DNA of 64,000 nucleotides from NCBI RefSeq assembly GCF_051622035.1, contig NC_135360.1, positions 7,006,001-7,070,000 on the forward strand. Reading direction: 5' to 3'. Made by a program: the position numbers and the translations under genes. Shown here piece by piece: positions 33,142 through 45,100 of this stretch. Origin of the DNA: Arctopsyche grandis. Lineage: Eukaryota > Arthropoda > Insecta > Trichoptera > Hydropsychidae. The notes under the pieces were generated by a model. The model did not search any database. It was not told the origin of the DNA and worked only from the letters and a program-made list of their open reading frames with translations. The stretch's first letter is position 1. Each line of letters opens with the position of its first letter.

Positions 33142-36100
33142 TTAAATCCTTAACACCGGATGGTGTGGCAATGATTGCTGTTGACCCTGATGATGAAGGA
33201 CACCCAATGTTCTTTGTCCTTGAGCACCTTCAGAAATCACCTGATAGAGAAAATATATATTTAAACGTAGATTTAAACACGCTATTCAAATTTTGCGCCA
33301 ACAAAATATTCAGTCAACACGAATTTTCACTTATTAAAACACGAATGCGAGTTCTTATTTATTGTATTTGTTTTTGTTTTTATTTTAATGTTTATTTTAA
33401 CGAACCTCCTCATATCCTAAGTTGTGGACTCTGTAAACATTCAGAGAAAATCATAAGTAAGAATGACGCTTAAGCGAGAGGGCACACTGAAACATCAGAC
33501 ACACGCTAAATTCTCCACACCCTGTCGGCTAACTTTTTATTTCATGAATTAATGGATGGATATTTTAGCCGACAGGGGTTGAAGCGTCCGTCAATCGTCT
33601 GAACATTCAGTATACATTCTGCTTTACATGTAAAAGCAATCAATCAGTGTTCCCTCTAATTTTACAGAATCACCATTAATCAAACTGCACAAACCAATTA
33701 ATCGAATGAGGAGATATAAAGTTGTACTATAAATAAATTAAATAAATAAAAAAATGACTGAATATCATCAATCAGTAAACAAATAAAATAAACAGAATGG
33801 TTAAAAGGTAAAAAAATGGAAATGTTTTTTTTTTTTTTTTTTTTGGTCAGTATGATTCAAAGCATATCGTAAAAACGAATCAATTTATTTACTTGTCCTG
33901 TCATATGCATCATGGGCATATTTTGCTGGGTAGCATTTGCACCGCTTGGCGCCGTTGGAGTGATCGGAGTCGGTGTCGGAGTTGAATCGCCGTCTTCACC
34001 GATCACACTACCACCTCTGGCTTCCTCAAGTTCGTGTGTTCGCATATGCCTAGACATATTGGCCTTTTCGACAAAGGTCTTTCCACAGTGTTCACACGCA
34101 TGGGGTTTCTCTCCAGTATGTGAACGTCTGTGCGAAGCCAAATGTCCTGTCGAGTAACAAAATCAATAAATATACATACAAACAAAATAAGCATTGAAAA
34201 ATTGAAAACACCACTACTAACCTTTTCCAATAAAATCCTTCGGACAGAGATCGCAACGGTAAGGACGTGCAGCCAGTACACCCTTATTATGTGAGCGCTG
34301 ATGGAATATAAGATTACCTTTGAGAGGGAAAGATTTGCCGCACTCGAGGCATGAAAAAGGACGTTCACCGGTATGAAATCGTCTGAAAGATGAAATAGAA
34401 TCAAATAAACAAAAATGCTATTTTATATACAGATTGTTTGACGCTGTTCAGGCGGGCACTACTTACTGCATATGGTTGATCAGGTGTTCTTTTCTTGTGA
34501 AGGGTTTGTTGCAGACGTTGCATCGGTGAGGTGTCTCGCCCGTGTGCTGCCGCAAGTGGTTCGTCAAGTGTTCCTTCCTGGTGAATGTTTTCTGGCAGAA
34601 CTCGCATCGATGCGGCGATTCACCGGTGTGTATTCTAATTGTGGATAGTATGTAATCTTTTAAAAATGCAGATTATTCTTTCAAACCAAATTGAAAAACT
34701 CAAAATAATAATAAAACTAATTCAAAATAATAATTTTACAACACCGTCCAGTTAGAAATAATTTACAATGTATGTAAATACAACTGTGAACACACATACA
34801 TACACAATCACAATAAACTGAATAGAATTCAAATATAATAAAATCGCATACATATAAATAGTATAAGGAATAATGAAATTATTTTGAACACATTTAATAG
34901 TATGAAGATAGCCTTGATTGTCTCATATACAAATGGCAATTACACTGAACAATAACAAATCATGTTTTTTACTTACTGGAGCGGAGACTAATCAATCTTT
35001 ACGAAGTTTGACCCAATGAATTCGAATATGACAATGGTTTTTGTTGGTGTTCTCTCACTAATGAGATATGAGCGTTTAAAAAATGTACAAATTTTACAGA
35101 TTTTTGGCTTTTGCAGTCTAACTAAAAACCTAACGGTCAGAAGATTTTTCAATTGAATTAAAATACATATAATGAATTATCTAGCGAATTTTAAGTAAAT
35201 TTTTTTTTTCTCAAGCTATCATGCATTTATTGGGCCAGTTTTATATTTCACTATGTTTAGAAGGATTGGTTTTCAATTTCAATATTTTTTCATTTTACCT
35301 AAAAACATACTAATAATTCGAAAATACATGATTTAAAATTACATTATGAAGTGTTTTAGGCGGGGCCTCTCATTACTCGAGAGATCGAATGATGCCCTTT
35401 CCAATCTTTAACTCACTCTTGCATCATGTATACTGTCATCAACAACAGTAATTTTTAACATATAAAATCATTTACCGCTCGAATTAGTATGTTTAGATAA
35501 AAAAAAAACCGATCCTTATTAACGTGGCAAAGTGAAAAATTAGTGAATAAGCTCGTATTATGAAAAAAAGTAGATTATTGACATTTAAAATTTGCAAGAT
35601 AATTAAATATAAATATTTTAAAGCAATTAAAAATCGTAATCAATAGAAAAAAACATTGACTATTGATTCCAATACTCACTTTTAGCACAGCAATGCTAGA
35701 TTGTTAGTTAAAGCTTACAGAAGCCAAAAATCGATAAAATTGCGGTTTTCTTTAAACGCTCATAATTCATAAACGAGAGAAAATCAACAAAAACCACTGT
35801 CATTATTCAGATTTAATGGTTCAAACTGGGTAAAGATTGATTAGTCTCTGCCCAGGTATTTTTTTTGTTGTTGCTCAGTGTTATTAAACAATTAATATAA
35901 ACACACCAAAAACTAACTACATACGTAAAAGTGCTACCAAGATTTATTTGGTAAATTATTCATTACAAAAACCATAATAGTAAATGTGGGTAGGATTCTC
36001 ACCTGACGTGATTGTTTAGATGCTCTTTCCTGGTGAACGCCTTGGAGCAGTAGGTGCAAGTGTATGGGGACTCTCCCGTATGTTTCCTTTATGTTCAAAT

Positions 36101-39100
36101 ACCATTATATTTAACTATGAATTAATTCAATTTAAATGCATGAAATAAACCAATCGAGTGATTCCCTTCGTAATGTTAAACTTTAGAAAAAAATATAATG
36201 CAGATAGATAGCCTTCAAATTGATGAAGTCAATTGATCAATGATAATTATTAGAATAATATCACGTGACAATATTATTTGTTAGCAAAAGTCACCTAAAA
36301 AATGGGAAAGAACATTTGCAACATTTGCAAAGATGACGAGAAATATCATGTGATTATTATTAATATTAGTCAGATGTAATGTCGATGAGGAGAAACAATT
36401 TAGCCACATGATGAATGAAATGTTAAAGAAACTTTGTGTCAGTTAATAATATCACCACCACAAGCACTTCACTTCCCCATTTTTGGTATGACTTCTACTA
36501 GCACGGAATAAAACTGATAATACAAAGGTAAACTATATCACTGGCTAATTACACATTTGTCTCTCACCTGACGTGATTGTTTAAATGTTCCTTTCGGCTG
36601 AAGTACTTCAAGCAGTATGCACAGCTGTACGGCGTCTCGCCCGTATGCTTCCTTTTTAGCAAATATAACCATATAAAGGTTTAAATTAACAAATTCTAGT
36701 TATTAAATTTTTAACACATGTGAAAAAGCTTATTTAAAAAATTTGTAAATTCTACTACGGTATAAAAATATCACTAATCAAACCAAGTAAAAGAAGTGAA
36801 ATGCGTGATGAATTACTCTCACAACTATGAATCAACAGTCTCGCTCTCATTTCAAGCGCAATTTATTCAACTGACACAAATTTTTTCGTTACAGAGTGTC
36901 AATGATGAACTTTTTGGTGAGTGCAGATCGAATGATGCAAATACGTTTCCATTAAATCCTTAAGATTTAAATTTAAAACAAGAACGCACGTTAGAATTAC
37001 GTACGTTTGTGCAATAATAATATAAAAAAAAAACAAAAAAAAAACCAACGTCCAACATGTAATAAACAAGCCAACCAGGCTCTTCATTCAGCTAACGCAA
37101 ATGTCTGCTCACAGTACAAAAGTTTAGTATGTAAAAGATGCTTGAACAATGAACGGTTCAAAGAGTTTTCACACGAACGAAAATAGCGATTATTTATTTC
37201 TAAATGAGGACTGCACAGAAACAAAAATACGAATGCAAAAAAATAAAACCTAATCTAGCGTATTCATTCAATACGGAACTTCTTCATATAAGAATAAGTG
37301 AGTACGGACAAAGAAAATTCACCTGATATGGTTCGTCAAATGTTCCTTTCTGCTGAACGCTTTCGGACAGTAGCTGCACGCGTACGGAGTCTCTCCCGTG
37401 TGTTTCCTTCAGATTGAAACAACAATTTTTAAGCTGCCGACATCAATTCAAACACAAACAACAGACGAAAATCGTACCTGACGTGATTGGTGAGATGCTC
37501 TTTTCTGGTGAAGGACTTTGAGCAGTAGGCACATCGGTGCGGAGACTCCCCGGTGTGTTGACGTACGTGGTTCGTGAGGTGCTCTTTGCGAGTGAACGAC
37601 TTAGAACAATAAGTGCACTTGTGTGGAGACTCCCCCGTGTGTTGTCGCACATGATTCACTATTGAAAAATCAAATCATATAGAATATACGTCCAATTATT
37701 CGGTGACACGACAACTCGTTCACAGATTTTCCGTAAACCGATGATGCGCTCCAGGCATTTCGTATACGGCCATCTCTTTCTCACCCCGTCTGTTCACCAT
37801 GATCTCGTTTAATCTGCCATTACGTATGCAGCCATCTCTTTCACAGACCGTCTGTTATCAGTGAACAGACGGTCTGTGAAAGAGATGGCTGCATACATAA
37901 TGGCAGAGTAAACGAGATCATGGTGAACAGACGGGGTGAGAAAGAGATGGCCGTATACGAAATGCCTGGAGCGCATCATCGGTTTACGGAAAATCTGTGA
38001 ATGAGTTGTCAGGTAACCCAATTATTCATATACGTACATAGAAGTAGAATGCATAGAATCGCTCTCAACCTCCAAAAATGTTGCTACAAAAACTATACAC
38101 GGCAGAGTTTGTTCATTGTTTGCTAAACTTCGTCTCTCTCTCTCTCTTTTGTCTCTCTTCTGACTTTCCGTCTCTCCCTTCGATGGCTCGCTTTTAGACG
38201 ATACTTTTGTTAACAATGACCATTCTATGCATTCTACTTCTACGTGTATATATATATATATGTATATACTAACCCAAATGATCTTTTCTGGTGAAAGCTT
38301 TTGGGCAATAGGTACAGCGGAAAGGTGTCTCTCCCGTGTGTTGCCGTACGTGGTTGACGAGATGCTCCCGCCTGGTGAACGACTTGGAGCAGTACGCGCA
38401 CCGATGGGGCGATTCACCTGTGTGTTGCCGCACATGATTTAATAAGTGCTCTTTACGGGTGAAAGTTTTGGAGCAAAAATCACACCGGTGTGGAGTTTCA
38501 CCTATTATTAAAAACGAAAACTAAAATGATAGTTACGCTGCTTAGAAAGAGAAAAAAAATTAAAATCATAAATAAGTAAGTACTATAGTATGCGATCATT
38601 TCACTACACACAAGTTCTGGCTTATCGTCGCAGTTGATCCTAGAAATTGTGATAGTGGCTTTGAGCGACATTCGTTACAAAGCACCCTGCCTACAAACAC
38701 CGATGATTTACTCATTGAATTATTAAAGGAAGAAAAATCGATCATTCGAATTCTATACAATATAAACCAAATACAAAAAAAAAAAACTATGACGCAATAA
38801 GCTAGAACTTTGTACTTTCACTACGATGTGCAGCGAGAGTACAGTGAGTGGACTTTAAACTGAACTATTTCACTATAAATAATTGAAAATGATATCTATC
38901 TCAATTATCTAGAATGAATCTAGACGTATGCATACGTGAGATATTTTGATTTTATAAATGTAATACGATAAAAATATTACTCGTGACTGAATGTTTCGAT
39001 CAAAATAGCGAGTATGCATACGTCGACGTTATAAAATGCACATAATATATAAGAATTATTTCAACCATCATCACAAAATGTCAGCACAAGCCAGCGATAA

Positions 39101-42100
39101 AATGAGATGTTTGATAATTACAATCAATATATTTTGCATATATTTGCGCCATTCTATGGGTTCAAAAGACTATGGACAGAAAGTAGGCCTTCAAATAAAT
39201 ATACAAAGTAGTACAAATTTACAATTCAATCTCATTGGAGACTATTTCAGTCGGATAGAAATCATAAAAACGTATGGAAAAATAAACGGAAAGTATTTTT
39301 AATGTAATCCTAGAACACCTATGTAAGAATAAAAATATTTATAACAGATTATTATTAATATAATGTTATGGCATACATTTCATATTTGAAGAAAACGTTG
39401 GTGCTTTAACAAAAATAAAAATTAAACTATGTATTTATAATGATAAATAAATACGGTGACATAACAAGTGGAACAAATATATATATAAAAAAAATAAGGC
39501 GAATCGAACCCACAGAAAAGATGCAAAATAATAAAAATATATTATATGTTGTGATTCAGTTAAAAAAACGAAAGAAATAAAAGGACTTTTGATATATAAC
39601 AGTAGCTTCAAGCTACGTATGTATAATAAGAATTGCTGTAGTATTATTTTTTTAACGCTAAAGTGAAACTGTGTCAAATAATCTCAATATCGAAGATCAA
39701 CTTTGGTCGTCAATAGAATAATGATCCACTGGTTTTTTTACCGGTGTGCCACATGATGTGATTGGTGAAGTGCTCTTTTCTTGTAAAAGACTTGGTGCAA
39801 ATCTCACATCGAAATGGTGTATCGTTAGTGTGCGAGCGCATGTGGTTAGCCAGATGCTCTTTACGGGTATATTTCTTTCCGCATATTTCGCAATGATGTG
39901 GAGTTTCGCCTGTGGAGCAATTTCAAAAGAGAATAAATACCTAACAAAACTAACACAATCGGACAAACTGTACAAAGACACCTATACGTATAACGAGGGG
40001 GGAGCTTCATCATTCTTACGCTACGAACTCATCTTTCATTTACTACTATATAATTGTGTTGTGACTTAATCAATGATTGCCAATTATTACATATATATCC
40101 AGTTCGGAAGGTCCTGTAAATTTACACGGTGTACACAATGAAATACTTTTTGTATACATTTGAGTTATTTTTTTAAAATATAAATTTTTATTTCAATTAT
40201 ATTGCATTCCCAGCATACGACAAATCTTTAGAACAATATAAATATTCTTTCTTCATCGAACTGTGGCTTTCAGTATGTAATTTTTTAAATGTATAAAACA
40301 GGTCAATTGTTGTGTGATTTGGAGGTTGATTTTTGCTCCATTTTTGAAATGTACTTATTTGGATAAACATAACCTGAAAATATCTTGAAACAATTAGAGT
40401 ATTCGTTCAGTGTTGTGTATGTATATTGACAAAGTGGCACAAAATTTTGTCTTGTTTTGGATCTATGTATTTGCATTTTCTGATATGAACATTATAAAAT
40501 TGAAATTCTTGAGAGTGGTGAGAACATTTTGACCGATGTTTACGATTCATCGTACAATTCCGACTTTGAAAATATTGCCAAATTTGAATAGCGTTAATGA
40601 TTTTACACATCGTCAGTATACTAGCAGAAAACGTAATGTTTTGAATTTATTATTCAAAGTATTAATAATGCTTTAGGTCACGAAATAGAGACCGTCAAAC
40701 TTCTTCAAAACAAGAATTTTTGATGTAGAGTTTTCTGCCATCATACTGATGATATATCATTTCATCAAATGTAGCGTTTATGTTCCTTTTTTTATTCGTA
40801 TGATTATATTTTAAATTGCAATTTTTATCAAAAGTTCTATAAAATATTATTTTCTCATACATATTTATTGGGGACGCGACAATTGGCGCAAGTCTAAAAG
40901 GTTCAACGACAAAATGTACCCGAAAATTAGTGCACTGACAAAATGTACCCGCGAAAAAAGGTTCACGCGACAAAATGTTCACGGAAATAATGTTCAAGCG
41001 ACAAAATGTTCAAAAATCCTAAATTTTCCTATTTTAATGGAAAAAGTAACTTTTTATTGTATTATATTTATGGATGTATATGGTACTTTTTATCGTATAG
41101 ATCGCGGATGTTATTAAATTAGTATAAATTACAGGTGTTCTCAACCGCACCAACATATTCTTATTTAAATTCAACAATTACATTTTAAGCGAATGTCATT
41201 GTGACTCATTGAATATCATTTTAAGATGTCATTGAATTAGTTTAAATGTTAGGGGTTCTTAGCCGTATCCAATATTTACTTATTTAAATTGAAAAAAAAA
41301 AATTCTAAACGTATGAACTGCAGATTACATTGAATTAGTTTATATGGCAGGGCTTCTCAACCGTCTCCAAAATTTTCTTTATTTCAAATGAATAATTTAC
41401 TTTTTATCGTATACATCGCGGGCGTTATTAAATTAGTGTAAATGACAGGTTTTCTCAACCGTATGCAATATTTACTTATTTAAATTGAAAAATAATAATA
41501 ATTTATAATTAACTTTAAAAATTTAGGATTTTTGAACATTTTGTCGCTTGAACATTATTTCCGTGGACATTTTATCGCGTGATCATTTTGTCTCGGGTAC
41601 ATTTTGTCAGTGCACTAATTTTCGGGTACATTTTGTCGTTGAACCTTTTGGACTTGCACCAATTGTCGTGTAACCATATTTATTGTTAGATCGCGATTAA
41701 TTTTTATTGAAAATAGAATAAAAAAAAAAAGTTCAGACTGCTTTGGTGTATAATATAAATACATATGTATAATTAAATCAAATGAAAACACTATTATAAT
41801 GGCCGAAAATTTTCATATGTGCATTGAAAGTTGGATGCATTATTTTTCAATATGGAGATTTTTATTATATGAAACAAAAGAAAGAAAAAAAAAACAACAA
41901 AGGAATGATGATTCAGTGGAAATATAATAATCGTAAAAAAAAAAACAAATGAAATCGGAATTTTTTTTCATATGGCTATTTAGATCAGCTTGGAGCGTCC
42001 ATCAGCGCGTATTGCGTTCGAAAAAGTATGCGACATTCAACGAATGACGGATGCATAGGAAGTAGAAGTGGAGGATAAAAAAAAGAACGAACGAAAAAAT

Positions 42101-45100
42101 AAATTGAAATAAAATAAAAAAAAAAGCATCGCATCGGAATTGCACAGTCGAGGAGTTGCAGCGTACGTGTAGGTGTAGGTGTAGGTGTGGGTGTGGGTGC
42201 GAGAGTGTATTCGTGTCGTGCGGTTCGCATGTAATGGCGGCGGGGCGAGGGGTGGGGGTCGATACTGACTCTTGATTCGCTGCGTCTCCACCACCAGCAT
42301 GTCCTCGGAGGTGAGGACGTCCACGAAGATGACGGGTTTGATGTCGGGGGGCTCCATGGGCGCGGCCGCGGCGCCCGCCTTCGTGTCCATTTCGCGGCGG
42401 CGGCGGCGGCGGCGGAGGGGAGTGGCCGGCGGGGAGCGGCGGCGGCGGCAGCGGAGGGGGACGCGCGCGGGCAGCTGTCAGCGGTCGGTTCCACTGTTGC
42501 CACCACCACCACTCCACTCCACTCCACTCCACTCGAATTGCACTCCCCGCTCGCTCGCTCGCTCGCACACACACACAAGCACGCACGCGAGCTGCGCGAT
42601 CGATTGGTAGCGCCGACACAGATCGATCGCCGAGACGAGCCGCAGCCGCAGCGACCGCTTCCCCCTCCCTTCCCTTCCCCTCCTAGCGCCACCCCCCCCA
42701 CGCCTCCACCCCTCCCCTTCCTTACTTTGCACTTTCCTTTGTTTTGTTTCGTGCTGAATACGCGCGTTCCATACGCTCAATCTTTTTCCCCTCTCTCTTC
42801 CATATAAAACGCACGTCTTTCACTCGGGAAGCTCCCCTTTCGAACTTTTTCGGAATATTTGTACGTTTGGCCGATACATTTTAATTTTGTTGCACGAGTG
42901 TGCACAGTTTTGCCAAAATAATCTAACCCACATTTTATATTATACAAAAATAAAATAAATCGAATTGCAGTGGGTAAATGGTTAACGAACTACTAGTCAT
43001 ATGTAAATCAGTCACAGGACAACCGGTCGCTCTAGATTGGTCACACGTGATGACCCGTCACACCCTAAAAATGTTCCCTAAAATCGATCAACCAGTTCTC
43101 TCGTGACCGATTTTAGGGTGTGACCAGTTTTAGTGTGACCGATCTAGAGCGACAGGTTGTCCTGTGACCGGTTCACATTTGACTAGTAATCACCGAACTG
43201 GGTAAATATCGTCAGTCCGAAAGTAAACATCAGAAGTTAAAATTTGTCTTTTCTATTCAATAGAAACGATTTAAGTTTGAACATGGTGAACACACTTCCC
43301 TGCAAGTGAAAAACGAAACTATTGCCGTGTGTCAACCGTAACTTGAACTAGACAAATGACATTTTTCTAGCGAAAAGAATGATTTTATTCGGAATGTATG
43401 CAATCGATAACTCAAAGATCGCTTTTTTTTGTGAAGTTTTTCTTCCGGACTGACGATATTATACTATTGTGGCTTCAGTGATTATTGCCTACAAAGCGCT
43501 CGCCCAAAAGTCACTAAAATCTATATAACGGAACATCTGGCAGCCGAAAAGTCAATCATACTAACGAGAACTCGACTGCTAAATATTCCATGTTCGCGAT
43601 TTTCATGACAAAAATTGTCTTTTGGGCGATCGCAATGTGCGTAATAATCCAATTACCACTATTGTGGGTTTGATTTCCTTGCACAACTCCATCATATTTA
43701 GATGAAATTTTATTTACCATTCTTCTAAGATTTTTTACACTAAAAATATTATAAAACATTATGAAACAATCGTTCGGGAATGGTAGAATAGAACTCCACC
43801 ACATATGGCAAAACGCAAAGTAACATAATAAAATAAAGTGACACAATTCCCAAAATTTAATTTAATTTGAACCCATCTCGCTTTATTATCACAGAATAAT
43901 TTAATATTCTTTCCACATGTTTTCCTCAAACTATGGATTTAATCTAAATTTATTTATGGATCATCAGCCTTACAACCATACAAAACCTTATGTACTGACA
44001 ATTTTATTTTAAATTTGAACCATGCAAATCTAATAATATTTATTAGTATAACAAAATTAATTACCCAAAGCAAAAACCATTATTATATAAGAAATAAAAA
44101 CATCACAAATAAAGGATTGAAATCACATCCTATTAAAATAATTCTAGGTAAAATATCAATGTCTTCATAATCAAAAAAAAAAATGTTTTTCTAAAATAAT
44201 TCAACAAACAAATAGTATCAATAATTATTTATACAGGATAAGAAATAAAAATACAAACCTGTATGCCACATAACGTGATTCATAAAATGTTCCTTTCTTG
44301 TAAATGATTTTTTACATATATCACATCTATGGGGCGTTTCTCCTGTATGCTTTCTTACATGATTTACCATATGTTCTTTACGTGTAAACGTTTTAGAACA
44401 ATATTGACATCTGCAATGGAAAATGTAATAAAAAATATATGTGCAATATACAAAAAAAAACAACAAACATTCTTTTTAGGTGAGAAAACACTATAAATTC
44501 CATACCTATACGGAGTTTCGCCTGTATGACTTCGAACGTGAGTATCTAAATGTTCTCTACGAGCAAAGGACTTTTGGCATGTATTACACGAATAAGGTTT
44601 ATCTTGGGAATGGCGTTTCATATGTCTATCTGTTGATGAAAAATAAAAAATAAAATTAGACATTACGTTCATTATCCAATTCTAATTAAATAAATAAAAC
44701 GTCAATTACCAAGACTAGGTGCATTGGCAAATACATGGAAACATATGACACAAGTGAACATAGAACCTCCTAAATGGCATTTTCCATGCCTAGATAAGTC
44801 TTCGGCTGAAGTAAATGCTTGACCACACACTTGACAAGTAAAAGGCTTCTTTTCTGCATGATATCTCCTATAACAAGAAAAAAATGTGTATAGCAACTAT
44901 TTAGTTTTGCATCATCAATACTTTACATTGGACATGACTGAAATACCTATGAACAATTAGTTGATATCGGAATTGAAACATTTTTCCACACAGTTCACAA
45001 GAGTGAGGTCCTGCAGAACCGACAGACGGAGGACTACTATCTGGTTCGGATACATTGCTGGTTCCAGCTTCGGCTTCAGATTCCGACATGACCTACAACC

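Noticed and set aside
40380-40620. Minus-strand frame with Cys and His spacing like worn zinc fingers, in crol intron 12
   Set aside because: Spacing is not that of C2H2 fingers and the frame has no in-phase splice sites to crol.
42002-42807. Long frames on both strands rich in Arg, Pro, Ser
   Set aside because: Low-complexity translation of GC-rich simple repeats; only 42270-42390 has an exon structure.
42803-42830. TATATAAAAC with a TCACTC downstream on the plus strand, as an antisense promoter
   Set aside because: The spacing between the two is only about 19 bp, too short for a TATA-initiator pair, and no plus-strand exon follows.
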